Assembly (NCBI GenBank): GCA_947624415.1
Contig: CANQKH010000007.1
Coordinates: forward strand, 1 to 58,625
Direction of reading: 5' to 3'
DNA: 58,625 nt
DNA from: an uncultured Clostridia bacterium
Lineage (GTDB): Bacteria; Bacillota; Clostridia; Christensenellales; UBA1242
Shown here: positions 1 through 7,814 of the stretch, one piece after another
Numbering within the stretch: position 1 is the first letter of the stretch
Layout of the letters: every line of letters starts with the position of its first letter
Notes under the pieces: generated by a model
The model's input: only the letters and a program-made list of their open reading frames with translations
The model's database searches: none
What the model was told of the DNA's origin: nothing
Translations under genes and position numbers: made by a program

Positions 1-331
1 CTTCCGCACCAGAAACGAAGTGCGAAAGAAATAAAATGGGAGTCGAACCCACGGGTTCGCCGGGTTCCCTGAAAATTATAAATTTTTAGGGTAGGGCTTC
101 CATCTTCCGCACCAGAAACGAAGTGCGAAAGAAATAAAATGGGAGTCGAACCCACGGGTTCGCCGGGTTCCCTGAAAATTATAAATTTTTAGGGTAGGGC
201 TTCCATCTTCCGCACCAGAAACGAAGTGCGAAAGAAATAAAATGGGAGTCGAACCCACGGGTTCGCCGGGTTCCCTGAAAATTGTAAATTTTTAGGGTAG
301 GGCTTCCATCTTCCGCACCAAAAACGAAGTG
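1..331. repeat. Tandem array of a 103-bp repeat (3 full copies and a partial fourth)
   Basis: The phrase CTTCCGCACCAGAAACGAAG recurs at 1, 104 and 207, and in slightly changed form at 310, giving an exact 103-bp period. Copies 1 and 2 look identical, copy 3 has an A-to-G change in its AT-rich hairpin, and copy 4 decays after about 22 bp into the upstream region of the gene at 346. Each unit folds into three parts: an imperfect 9-bp hairpin (CTTCCGCAC/GTGCGAAAG), a tRNA T-arm-like hairpin on the minus strand (GTGGG-TTCGACT-CCCAT), and an 11-bp AT-rich hairpin with loop ATA (one G-T pair). The period is not a multiple of three, so the array is not coding. It touches the window edge, so its full length is unknown. 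Confidence 0.95.
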
Positions 332-345
332 TCGAGGAGGAATAA

Positions 346-867
346 ATGGGAGTAATTATTGCAGCATTTGCAGGTGTGGGCAAGAGTTATGTTGGAAGAA
401 AATATCCAAATGTTTTAGATTTGGAATCAACTTATTATAAGTGGCTGGATGATGGCATTTCTCATTTGACCGAAGAAAAAAGAAAGGGGTTAAAAAATCG
501 AACTTTAAATCCACTTTGGCCTCAGAATTATATTGACGAAATTTTAAAACAAAAAGACAGATATGATATTGTTTTAATTCAACTGAGCCATCCAAGGCTG
601 AAAAATGAACAGATTTTTGATTTTTTTGAAAGAAACAATATTGAGTATTATGTTGCCAGACCTCAAAAAACAGGTTGGGAATATATTGAAAACAGATTAA
701 TAGAAAGGGGTAACACCCCAGAATTTATTGATGAAGTAAAAGCAAACTTTGAAGTTTTTGTAGAAGAATTTTCTAAAGAAAAATATAAACAAATTATCAT
801 CAATGATGGAGAATTTTTGTCTGATGCTCTGATTCAAAATGGTTTTTTAAAAACAAATGAGGAGTAA
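346..867 (+). CDS. Small P-loop NTPase, possible nucleoside or nucleotide kinase
   Basis: This 173-residue protein begins with a hydrophobic strand followed by a Walker A-like loop, AGVGKS at residues 9-14, as in small kinases. I see no clear Walker B. A ribosome-binding site (GAGGAGG) lies just upstream of the ATG. It ends 6 bp before a PnuC-type transporter and its last codons supply that gene's ribosome-binding site, so the two are probably co-transcribed. PnuC transporters often depend on a kinase that traps the imported riboside, so I infer a salvage kinase, but the sequence does not fix the substrate. The 5' end abuts the 103-bp repeats. Confidence 0.75.
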   Translation: MGVIIAAFAGVGKSYVGRKYPNVLDLESTYYKWLDDGISHLTEEKRKGLKNRTLNPLWPQNYIDEILKQKDRYDIVLIQLSHPRLKNEQIFDFFERNNIEYYVARPQKTGWEYIENRLIERGNTPEFIDEVKANFEVFVEEFSKEKYKQIIINDGEFLSDALIQNGFLKTNEE

Positions 868-873
868 GATTTT

Positions 874-1569
874 TTGAAATTAAAATTGCTTAAAAATTGG
901 AATATTTTTGAAATAGTTTTTCTTTTTGCAAGTCTTTTGGGATTGTCGCTGTGTTTTATTTTTGAAGTGGATAAAAATGTCCTTTCATTTATTACATCGC
1001 TTGTTGGCGTTGTTTCAGTTTTGCTAGTTGCTAAAGGGCTGGTGATTGCACCGTTTATTGATATTGTTTATAACATTTTATATTCAATTGTTGCTATAAC
1101 ACAAAAATATTACGGCGAGGCAATTATTTATATTGCTTTAATGATTCCAATAAGTTTATTTGCAATAATTTCATGGCTAAGAAACAAAAGCAAAAACAAC
1201 AATGCCATGGTTGAACAAAACAACATATATGGCAAAGAATATCTTTATCTTGCTATTGTTACTATGATTTCAACAGTTGCGTTTTATTTTTTATTGAAGG
1301 CTTTAAACACCAATGAACTCATTATTAGCACATTATCTTTGATTACCTCGGCTGTTGCATCATATCTCATGTTAAGGCGTTGCAAATATTATGCTTTAGG
1401 ATTTGTTGCTAATGATATAATTCTCATAATAATGTGGGCAATTGTTGTGAAAAATAGCGGGTTGGGATATCTTCCAACCTTAATAAGTTTTGCTATTTTT
1501 TTAATAAATGACATATATGGCTTTATTCGTTGGTCTATTGAACAAAGGAAACAGAATAAAGAAGGTTAA
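874..1569 (+). CDS. pnuC: PnuC-family vitamin/nucleoside transporter
   Basis: This 231-residue integral membrane protein has about seven hydrophobic segments and the PnuC arrangement: a short amphipathic start (KNWNIFEI), paired helices, a YYGEAI segment, an SWLRN motif near residue 106 and a C-terminal NDIYGFIRW segment. The family facilitates diffusion of nicotinamide riboside, other B-vitamin precursors or nucleosides, and the substrate is trapped by phosphorylation. The start is a TTG at 874, set by GAGGAG 9 nt upstream inside the preceding gene. The substrate is not predictable here; the P-loop gene upstream is the likely partner. Confidence 0.8.
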   Translation: MKLKLLKNWNIFEIVFLFASLLGLSLCFIFEVDKNVLSFITSLVGVVSVLLVAKGLVIAPFIDIVYNILYSIVAITQKYYGEAIIYIALMIPISLFAIISWLRNKSKNNNAMVEQNNIYGKEYLYLAIVTMISTVAFYFLLKALNTNELIISTLSLITSAVASYLMLRRCKYYALGFVANDIILIIMWAIVVKNSGLGYLPTLISFAIFLINDIYGFIRWSIEQRKQNKEG

Positions 1570-1622
1570 ACCATTTCGCACCAAGACGTGTAAAAGGATT
1601 AAATTTGAATCGAATTTCAAAT

Positions 1623-1786
1623 TCAATTTTTTATTTGTTTCATTAAATTTACTATTGTTTGTTTGCCTTCTGGCGAAAGGTTATTGAACATTTCAAGCAT
1701 ATTTTTATTTCATCGTAATCAATTTGCTTGTTGTTCATTTGACTTGCATAATGGTTGACAATATAAAATAAATTGACAGTAGTCAT
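1623..1786 (-). pseudogene. Frameshifted small protein gene of about 54 residues
   Basis: This is the only coding-like content in the 336-bp gap between 1570 and 1905. On the minus strand an ATG at 1786 opens MTTVNLFYIVNHYASQMNN and continues to DEIK. The frame then breaks at an A-run, and the rest (MLEMFNNLSPEGKQTI, then VNLMKQIKN and a stop at 1623) continues in another frame. One added A in the run would restore a 54-residue protein with a typical LSPEGKQ helix start. It is either a recent pseudogene or a sequencing error in a homopolymer. No family is recognised. Confidence 0.5.
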
Positions 1787-1876
1787 TTTTGTGCCTTAAT
1801 CAAAAAAAATGAAAAGTAAATTAGTAAAAATATGCCGATGTGAGTAAAAGTGTCGTGCATTTTGTCTAAAATGTTG

Positions 1877-1900
1877 TATAATGAAAATGTCGAAAGGAGA
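1877..1900 (+). promoter_or_regulatory. -10 element and ribosome-binding site for the 1906 operon
   Basis: A perfect TATAAT lies at 1877-1882 and a strong AAGGAGA ribosome-binding site follows before the ATG at 1906. No good -35 is visible at the normal distance. Confidence 0.5.
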
Positions 1901-1905
1901 GACTT

Positions 1906-2730
1906 ATGAAATTTGATGAATTTTATAATGTTAAAGTTGAAAACAACAAGGATTTAATGTCATCAAAAGCAATGTGGATTTTAAATGGCAAGACATATTC
2001 AACACATATAAAAAATTTGGCAGAAAAATTTTCGAAAGCATATGTTGAGGTGGAAAAAGACACCTGTCAAAAAATTGAAATTGAAAGCGATATCCTTTTT
2101 GAAATTAAAAGAGAAGGGGATAACTTTTTTCTTGCAATAAATGGAGATAAAATCACGGATATTAAAAATATAAAAGTTTCTCTTGACAAAGCACTTGTTA
2201 AAAACATTTTGGGCTGGTTGGCATTGCGTTTTACAATTTATTCCAAACTTGTGGAACAAGATGTTTGCTATATTGTTGGAGAAGCGATGTATGACAATAA
2301 AATTGCATTTAAAACACACAATGACACAAATTTCATAACTTATAAGGATTTTTATTTAGAAAGTTGGGAAAATTGTGATGAACTTGAAATATTAAGATTT
2401 TTTAGAAATTATGTAGAAAGCAAGGATAAGAAGGAAGTATTTGACCTTTTAATCGAGGGCGAGCCGGGGCTTGCGGTTTTTGATAATTACATATATATTC
2501 AAAATGACAAATTATATTTGACATATAAAAAGTCATCTATGGCGACAGAAGAAGAGGCGAGTGATTGGAAAGAGCAATATGGAGATTTTAACAGTGTTGA
2601 AGAAAGTGAAACAGATGCAAAAACTCTCGCAAAGCAAATTATTAAAATTTTTAATGAAAATAAAGAGCAAATTATAAAACATATTCCAAAAGGATATGAA
2701 GAAAATTTTTTAAAACTACTGGAGGAATAA
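1906..2730 (+). CDS. Hypothetical protein, first gene of a five-gene set
   Basis: This 274-residue protein has no signal peptide or membrane segment and is rich in Lys, Glu, Asn and Ile. The ATG follows a strong AAGGAGA site and a TATAAT. The composition suggests a soluble alpha/beta protein with an acidic stretch (TEEEASDWKEQ) near residue 213 and a helical C terminus. I do not recognise the family. The next gene starts 4 bp downstream with a ribosome-binding site inside this gene's end, so it is probably co-transcribed with an HTH regulator, a CPCC zinc-ribbon protein and two more hypotheticals. Confidence 0.75.
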   Translation: MKFDEFYNVKVENNKDLMSSKAMWILNGKTYSTHIKNLAEKFSKAYVEVEKDTCQKIEIESDILFEIKREGDNFFLAINGDKITDIKNIKVSLDKALVKNILGWLALRFTIYSKLVEQDVCYIVGEAMYDNKIAFKTHNDTNFITYKDFYLESWENCDELEILRFFRNYVESKDKKEVFDLLIEGEPGLAVFDNYIYIQNDKLYLTYKKSSMATEEEASDWKEQYGDFNSVEESETDAKTLAKQIIKIFNENKEQIIKHIPKGYEENFLKLLEE

Positions 2731-2734
2731 ACAA

Positions 2735-3220
2735 ATGAAGTTTTCTGAGAAATTAAAAAAGTTGCGAACAGAAAGAAATATGACACAAGAGGAACTTGCA
2801 GATAAAATTTTTGTTACGCGAACAGCAATTTCAAAATGGGAGACCGATAATGGCTATCCAAGCATTGAAAGTTTGAAGCAACTTGCAAAATTTTTTGGCA
2901 CAAGTGTTGATGAACTTATAAGCGAAGAGGATATTGTTCAAAAAGAAAAACTCGACAAAAACAAAAATAGGACAAATTTTATAATTTCACTTGTATGTTT
3001 TGCTGTTGCACTTGCTTTCAGTCTTTCAGGAGCGTTTACCCAATATAAATTTCTTTTTGCAATAGCAGTTGCCGCAGCAGCTTGTTTTGTATTCTTTGCC
3101 GAACTTTCAATTCCAAAAGAGAAGCGTAAAACAAAAATAAGCAACCTGCGTTTTGTTTTTGAAGCAATAATCCTAGGCCTTGCAGTGTGGGGATTTATAG
3201 AAATGTGCATTGGAATTTAA
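2735..3220 (+). CDS. XRE-type HTH regulator with C-terminal membrane segments
   Basis: The protein has 161 residues. Residues 3-60 form a classic Cro/C1 helix-turn-helix (LRTERNMTQEELADKI, then TRTAISKWE and a YPSIESLKQLAKFF stretch). Residues 80-160 hold three hydrophobic helices, so this is the membrane-anchored XRE type common in clostridia. It probably represses its own operon in response to an envelope signal; that role is inferred from the family and its position as second gene. The ATG at 2735 is set by GGAGG at 2721-2725 inside the preceding gene. Confidence 0.9.
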   Translation: MKFSEKLKKLRTERNMTQEELADKIFVTRTAISKWETDNGYPSIESLKQLAKFFGTSVDELISEEDIVQKEKLDKNKNRTNFIISLVCFAVALAFSLSGAFTQYKFLFAIAVAAAACFVFFAELSIPKEKRKTKISNLRFVFEAIILGLAVWGFIEMCIGI

Positions 3221-3232
3221 AAGGAGAGAAAA

Positions 3233-3877
3233 ATGGGAAAATATGTTTGTCCAATTTGTGGATATAATGGTCTCGAGGAAGAGCCATATTGCTCATATGA
3301 AATTTGTCCATGTTGTGGCTATGAATTTGGGAGCAGTGAATATTTTAATAAAAGTAATTATTCAGTTGATGTGGGATATGAGTTTGATTACAAAGAAAAT
3401 GAAAAATTTTATGCTTTTATTCGTTTATTATGGTTAAAAAATGGTGCAAAATGGTGGGCAAAAGATGAACGCAGGCCTAAAAATTGGAATTTAGTTAAAC
3501 AATTAAATCATATTCAAAACTATGTTTTTGAGAAAAATAGAGAACAGGGTGAATTTTTGGAATTTCAATTTTGTGAAGAAGAGAATAAGGAAGGGGTTGA
3601 TTTAAAAAAGATTAAGCATTGGAAAGATAATTCCTTGTATGTTCATATTGAAAATCCACTTTTTGAAAAATATCTTGCCCTCTTGCAAAATTCAGTATTG
3701 ACAAATGGGGAATTGGGGTTTGACGAGGGTGGAATAAACTATTACTCTCATGAAAAGACGATTGAGTTTTACAAAAAAATCCAACAAGATGAAAGTTTGC
3801 CTGACAGAAAGGTTTTGCTTTCATGGCTTGAGGAGGCAATTAAGAGAGAGAAAGGATTTTATATTTTAGGAATTTAG
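3233..3877 (+). CDS. Cysteine-rich CPCC zinc-ribbon protein
   Basis: The first 35 residues carry two paired-cysteine knuckles, CPICGY at residues 6-11 and CPCCGYEFG at about 25-33, matching the Cys-rich CPCC domain, which probably binds one zinc. The remaining 180 residues (Trp-rich NGAKWWAKDERRPKNW, then helices) resemble nothing I can name. The protein is soluble and 214 residues long. It starts 12 bp after the HTH gene with a good AAGGAGAG site. CPCC proteins are often found among contact-toxin and immunity genes, but no toxin is visible here. Confidence 0.8.
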   Translation: MGKYVCPICGYNGLEEEPYCSYEICPCCGYEFGSSEYFNKSNYSVDVGYEFDYKENEKFYAFIRLLWLKNGAKWWAKDERRPKNWNLVKQLNHIQNYVFEKNREQGEFLEFQFCEEENKEGVDLKKIKHWKDNSLYVHIENPLFEKYLALLQNSVLTNGELGFDEGGINYYSHEKTIEFYKKIQQDESLPDRKVLLSWLEEAIKREKGFYILGI

Positions 3878-3889
3878 AGGGAGGGTAAA

Positions 3890-4555
3890 ATGGCAAAAAT
3901 GGAGTTTGATTGTCCTGGAATTATACATGGTGGGATTTATGACGGATGGACAATAACAATAGAAAAAGCATTGGATGATCCAGACTTTATGTGTGCTTTT
4001 TTGAAAGCACCAAATTCAACAGAAAAGTATGATCATTTTCTTGAAGATGGCATTGATGAAAAACTTGATGAATTTGTTGAAAATTGCGATATAGAGTGGC
4101 AGATTGACAAAAAATTACAAATTAGCGAAGTAAGACAAAAAGAAAACAAAGTTATAGGTTGGTGGGTTAAAAATTTGCCAAAATCAATAAAAGTTTTTGA
4201 TATGATGATAGATGGTTATGATGCGGCAGAAGAGGTTGGCATCTATGTTTTGATTGGCAGTTTGGTTTTGGAATTTTATGACAAGCCACTTGAAAAGCAT
4301 AACAGCAAGGAACTAAAAAAGTTTCTTGAATTATATAATCAATTTATAGACGAGTTTAAAGGAATGTTTTTGGAAAACATTTGCGAGTGGCTACCCGGAA
4401 GTGCAGAAGTTCAGGATTCCATTATTGCAATGGTTAGCACAGAAATGGGTGAAGGGACATATCCAAAAGACTATGATTATGTTTTAAATCTTATGCCAGA
4501 AGGAATTATGAAAGAAGAGTTTAAAAATTTTGTTAATTGGGCTAAAAATAACTAA
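3890..4555 (+). CDS. Hypothetical protein
   Basis: This soluble, acidic 221-residue protein has no signal peptide and contains an early IIHGGIYDGWTI strand-turn. The acidic, Trp-rich, all-cytoplasmic character and the cluster position would suit an immunity-like protein, but this is not supported by any motif. The ATG follows GGGAGGG, 12 bp after the CPCC gene. Confidence 0.75.
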   Translation: MAKMEFDCPGIIHGGIYDGWTITIEKALDDPDFMCAFLKAPNSTEKYDHFLEDGIDEKLDEFVENCDIEWQIDKKLQISEVRQKENKVIGWWVKNLPKSIKVFDMMIDGYDAAEEVGIYVLIGSLVLEFYDKPLEKHNSKELKKFLELYNQFIDEFKGMFLENICEWLPGSAEVQDSIIAMVSTEMGEGTYPKDYDYVLNLMPEGIMKEEFKNFVNWAKNN

Positions 4556-4574
4556 TATATAAAGGAGAAAATAA

Positions 4575-5192
4575 ATGTTAAAAATAACAGGTCCGGGCTG
4601 GGCAGAAATAAAAATTGGGGATAGAGTAATTTGTGAGGCAAGTTATTTGACAGATGTTCCACTTGACTTTTTAAAGGCACTTTATGATTATTTCAACAAA
4701 TATGACGCGGCAGACAAAAGATTTTCATCAAGCGTTTATGTTGATTTGGAGGGAAGTTTTTTCAATTTTGTTTTTACAACAGAAGATGGAACAGAGCCAG
4801 CAATTTTTATAATTTATAAGGATTTTACAAAAGGTGGTGTGTTAAAGATTGAAAAACTTTCAACTGATCCTTATTTTCTTGCAAAGGAACTTATTGATGA
4901 CATTGAAAAGGATATGCATTCTTGGGTGGACTTTATGGACTATGGCTCTGAAACTGAAGAATACAAGGCAAGCAGAAAAAAAGAGATAACTTTTTGGCTT
5001 AACAAACTCGAAGATGTTATAAAAGATGAAAAACCTTATGCAGAAAAATTTAAGGCTTGGAACACTCCTGGCACACCTGAAAACGAGGAAATTGAAAGAG
5101 TGAGGATTCTTGCACTTGAAGGCCTTAAAAATGGTGAAAATGATATAAATTATGAACACATTGAGAAACATATGCCCAAAAAAGACAAATAA
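4575..5192 (+). CDS. Hypothetical protein
   Basis: This soluble acidic protein has 205 residues. Its N-terminal half looks beta-rich (ITGPGWAEIKIGD, then SSVYVDLEGSFFNFVF), and its C-terminal half is helical with many Lys and Glu. The N-terminal GPGWAEI motif and DVPLDFLKAL segment recur in uncharacterised clostridial proteins as I remember them, but I cannot name the family. It follows the previous gene by 19 bp with an AAAGGAG site and is the last of the tight set. Confidence 0.7.
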   Translation: MLKITGPGWAEIKIGDRVICEASYLTDVPLDFLKALYDYFNKYDAADKRFSSSVYVDLEGSFFNFVFTTEDGTEPAIFIIYKDFTKGGVLKIEKLSTDPYFLAKELIDDIEKDMHSWVDFMDYGSETEEYKASRKKEITFWLNKLEDVIKDEKPYAEKFKAWNTPGTPENEEIERVRILALEGLKNGENDINYEHIEKHMPKKDK

Positions 5193-5229
5193 AATTTAAT
5201 AATGTTTTAGCAAAAAGGATAGGACGAAA

Positions 5230-5751
5230 ATGAAAAAAGACAAATTTTTAACAGTTTATGCAGTTTTTGATGATGAAACACAACAAAAATTTAAATATAT
5301 GCAAGAGGAAGTGATAAAGTTGGGCAACAAAGGGAGTCAGACAATGGGCATTCCTTTCCATATATCACTTGGGAGTTTTTCCCTTGATAAAAGGGATTTG
5401 CTTATAGAAGAAATGATAAAAGTTAGCACGGAATTTCAAAAATTTGACATATTTTTCAATCAAATAAGGGATTTTAATAATAGAGTGCTATTTATAGAAC
5501 CACAGCCAAACAGCATATTAACAGATTTGCATCGCCATTTTGATGATAATTATGCTGACGGGTTTCCGTGGCACGCCCATGCAACTATTTTTTGCGGTGA
5601 GGTCAATGAGGTTTTGCTTGCGAAGAAAAAGTTAAATGAAATTTTTTCACCATTTTCTGCAAAGGTTGTTGCATTGCAGGTGGGTGAGTTTTTTCCTGCA
5701 AATATTATTTTTACAAAAGAATTAGATAAAAAATTCCAAGATGCAGATTAA
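5230..5751 (+). CDS. 2H phosphoesterase (2'-5' RNA ligase-like)
   Basis: The protein has 173 residues. Both signature motifs of the 2H superfamily are present and correctly spaced: HIS at residues 44-46 and HAT at 117-119. These histidines line the cleft that acts on 2',3'-cyclic or 2'-5' phosphodiesters in RNA or nucleotides. The length matches the family. It probably belongs to RNA or cyclic-nucleotide processing; the substrate is unknown. It sits 37 bp after the hypothetical set with its own AAGGA site, and a separate promoter starts the next gene. Confidence 0.85.
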   Translation: MKKDKFLTVYAVFDDETQQKFKYMQEEVIKLGNKGSQTMGIPFHISLGSFSLDKRDLLIEEMIKVSTEFQKFDIFFNQIRDFNNRVLFIEPQPNSILTDLHRHFDDNYADGFPWHAHATIFCGEVNEVLLAKKKLNEIFSPFSAKVVALQVGEFFPANIIFTKELDKKFQDAD

Positions 5752-5776
5752 TATTTTTTACTTTTTTGTAAAATAC

Positions 5777-5805
5777 TTGATTTTTTTAAAATGTTTTACT
5801 ATACT
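5777..5805 (+). promoter_or_regulatory. Promoter for the LRR membrane protein gene
   Basis: TTGATT at 5777-5782 and TATACT at 5800-5805 are separated by 17 bp, about 55 bp upstream of the ATG at 5860. Confidence 0.7.
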
Positions 5806-5859
5806 AAACTTGATTTATATGTTTTTTGAAAATTATGTATTTAACTAAGGAGGCAGTTT

Positions 5860-7551
5860 ATGGAGAATATTCCTACATTAATATTGACGACAGTAATAAC
5901 CTCAATTGTGGGAACAACCATTACTATATTGATACAAAATTTATCGCAAATTAGGAAAAAAAAGAATGTAAGGGTTGACGTTGTTGATGCCACAAAAGAT
6001 GGTGTGGTAACCATTGAAGAAGTTAAAAAAGAAAATACATTAAAGAATTTTTTTAAAAAACCATTAACAAAAAGTGTGATATTATATATAACTGCAATAG
6101 TTCTCGCAATATGCCCTTTATTGGCTATTAATTTTAATGTAATATTAACAACAAATACTTTCCTATTTTGGTTTATTTTAGTCGCTGCTATTTTATCAAT
6201 TCTAGTTATTTCTTGTTGGTGGTATGTGTTCATTAAAGGTTGGCTTAAAGTTGCCAAGCTAAAAGCAGCAAAAACTAATTTATATTTGTTTATTGGATAT
6301 TGTGTAGGAATGTTGATTTCTATCTTAAGTTGTTATATAGGAATTTGGACAAAAAACGAATTCTATTTTTGGCTGTCTTTTTTATGCTCAATTGTTCTTC
6401 TCGTTTCAATCTCACTTGTAAGTTTTTTTTACGGGAAATCAAGCGGAAAGGAAATGTCGAGATATAGGTTGCTCATAGTTTGCATGATTATAGGGTTTAC
6501 AAGCATTTTAGAAAATTCTATTGTTGCGTTCTCTTCTAATATTAGTTATTTGAGTCTTTATAACACAATTTTTACATATCAAAAACATTATTATATGAAA
6601 AATGAAGATGGCACACTTGCTTTTGTTATGAGCGATTATAATGAAACAAATCTTATAATTCCAAGTGAGGTTAACGGCAAGGCGGTAACAACATTAAATT
6701 TTGGACCGCAATATTTAGAGGGTAATAAAGATTATATTTCAATTGTTGTTCCCGATAGCATAGAAACTCTTCCAATTGCCATATTTGAAAATTGCAGTAA
6801 ACTTGAAAGATTAACCATTCCATTCATAGATTGGGAGTTTGAAAGTGGTGTCAATAATTATGAAGGAGAAGCGAGGCTTCACAGCAGATTTGGAAATTTA
6901 TTTGGCACGTGGGAATATGAAAACAGTATGGGAGTTGAGCAAAGCAGCAATGGAATTTATATTACTGGAGATAAGGCAGAGCAGGAAACCACTTTTGTAA
7001 ATACTTTTTATATTCCTAAATCTCTTTATTCTGTTACAGTCAATGGTGGCAATGTGCAATATGGAGCATTTATGAATTGCAGTAATATAACAGAAATAAA
7101 ATTAAATGTAGAGAGCGTAGAACAGGGAGCATTTACAGGCTGCGGAGCGGTGCAAAATTATGAAGGTATGTCCTATGTAGATAATTGGGTTATAAGTAGT
7201 GATAAAACGCTTTCAACTTTTACTCTTAAATCTGAAACTATAGGAATTGCAGACAGAGCATTTGAAAGTGGAGCATTGTCGAAAATAACCTTAAATGAGA
7301 ATTTAAAAAATATAGGAATGTCTGCCTTCGCCAGCACAAAGATTACTGATATAAAAATCCCTGCAAGTGTAGAGATTATAAACAAAAAAGCATTTTCAAA
7401 TTGCAGTAAATTGAGTAATGCGGAATTTGACAACGCCGTCAATTGGTATGCCGATGACGTATATGTTTCCAGCGAGAGTTTGCATAATTCTCAAACGGCG
7501 GCAAGTTATTTGACAAACAAATATAAAGACGCAAAATGGACAAGACGGTAG
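5860..7551 (+). CDS. Membrane protein with BspA-like leucine-rich-repeat ectodomain
   Basis: The protein has 563 residues. Residues 1-228 contain about six hydrophobic helices, one at the very N terminus and a group from about 70 to 228. Residues from about 250 onward form BspA-type LRR_5 repeats: IPSEVNGKAVTTL, VPDSIETLPIAIFENC, KLERLTIP, EGALSKITLNENLKNIGMSAF and IPASVEIINKKAFSNC. Such repeats mediate surface adhesion, so the C-terminal part probably faces outward. It has its own promoter and an AAGGAGG site. The mixture of polytopic membrane anchor and LRR tail is unusual compared with signal-peptide BspA proteins. Confidence 0.85.
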   Translation: MENIPTLILTTVITSIVGTTITILIQNLSQIRKKKNVRVDVVDATKDGVVTIEEVKKENTLKNFFKKPLTKSVILYITAIVLAICPLLAINFNVILTTNTFLFWFILVAAILSILVISCWWYVFIKGWLKVAKLKAAKTNLYLFIGYCVGMLISILSCYIGIWTKNEFYFWLSFLCSIVLLVSISLVSFFYGKSSGKEMSRYRLLIVCMIIGFTSILENSIVAFSSNISYLSLYNTIFTYQKHYYMKNEDGTLAFVMSDYNETNLIIPSEVNGKAVTTLNFGPQYLEGNKDYISIVVPDSIETLPIAIFENCSKLERLTIPFIDWEFESGVNNYEGEARLHSRFGNLFGTWEYENSMGVEQSSNGIYITGDKAEQETTFVNTFYIPKSLYSVTVNGGNVQYGAFMNCSNITEIKLNVESVEQGAFTGCGAVQNYEGMSYVDNWVISSDKTLSTFTLKSETIGIADRAFESGALSKITLNENLKNIGMSAFASTKITDIKIPASVEIINKKAFSNCSKLSNAEFDNAVNWYADDVYVSSESLHNSQTAASYLTNKYKDAKWTRR

Positions 7552-7582
7552 GTAAAAAAGGTTTTAAAGTTTAAATTTTATA

Positions 7583-7611
7583 TTGACAAAAACAATAAAG
7601 CATGATAAAAT
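7583..7611 (+). promoter_or_regulatory. Consensus promoter for the ABC-F leader
   Basis: TTGACA at 7583-7588 and TAAAAT at 7606-7611 are separated by 17 bp. The promoter starts a leader transcript of about 195 nt before the ABC-F start codon. Confidence 0.85.
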
Positions 7612-7633
7612 AAAGTTGAAATAAGGAGGAGAA

Positions 7634-7660
7634 ATGAGAATAAATTTTGCTAACAATTAA
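7634..7660 (+). CDS. Leader peptide (8 residues) of the ABC-F gene
   Basis: The sequence ATAAGGAGGAGAAATG gives a near-perfect ribosome-binding site in front of an ORF encoding MRINFANN and a stop. It lies at the start of a structured leader before an ABC-F resistance-type gene. Antibiotic-inducible ABC-F genes are often controlled by such peptides, where a drug-stalled ribosome changes the downstream RNA fold. The role is inferred from its position and the folds described for the attenuator. Confidence 0.7.
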   Translation: MRINFANN

Positions 7661-7662
7661 AA

Positions 7663-7809
7663 GCACAATAAATTTGAAGCGAATTAACTTTTTTTTTTGT
7701 TGTGCAAAACAAGGAAGTTAACAAAATTATTCTTATTAGACAATTTAAATCCATAATTCTAATAGGTTGCAAGGTTAATTTCCTTGTAACTTATTTTTAT
7801 TTTTGGAGG
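7663..7809 (+). promoter_or_regulatory. Transcription attenuator upstream of the ABC-F gene
   Basis: Competing stems can be drawn by hand. The terminator is GTTGCAAGG (7766-7774) with CCTTGTAAC (7782-7790), fully paired with one G-U, loop TTAATTT, followed by a T-rich tract at 7791-7804. The antiterminator is ACAAGGAAGTTAAC (7709-7722), pairing with GTTAATTTCCTTGT (7773-7786) and breaking the terminator. A third stem, TTAACTT (7684-7690) with AAGTTAA (7715-7721), helped by TTGTT/AACAA, would sequester the antiterminator. GCACAA (7663-7668) with TTGTGC (7700-7705) is a further alternative next to the leader stop codon. The mutually exclusive pairings fit ribosome-stalling control. Confidence 0.75.
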
Positions 7810-7814
7810 TTAAT

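Noticed and set aside
1-309. Repeat array as complete tRNA genes or CRISPR
   Set aside because: Only a T-arm is present, with no acceptor or anticodon arms; there are no unique spacers between copies.
76-383. Short minus-strand reading frames across the 103-bp repeats
   Set aside because: They repeat out of phase (103 is not a multiple of three) and are by-products of the tandem repeat.
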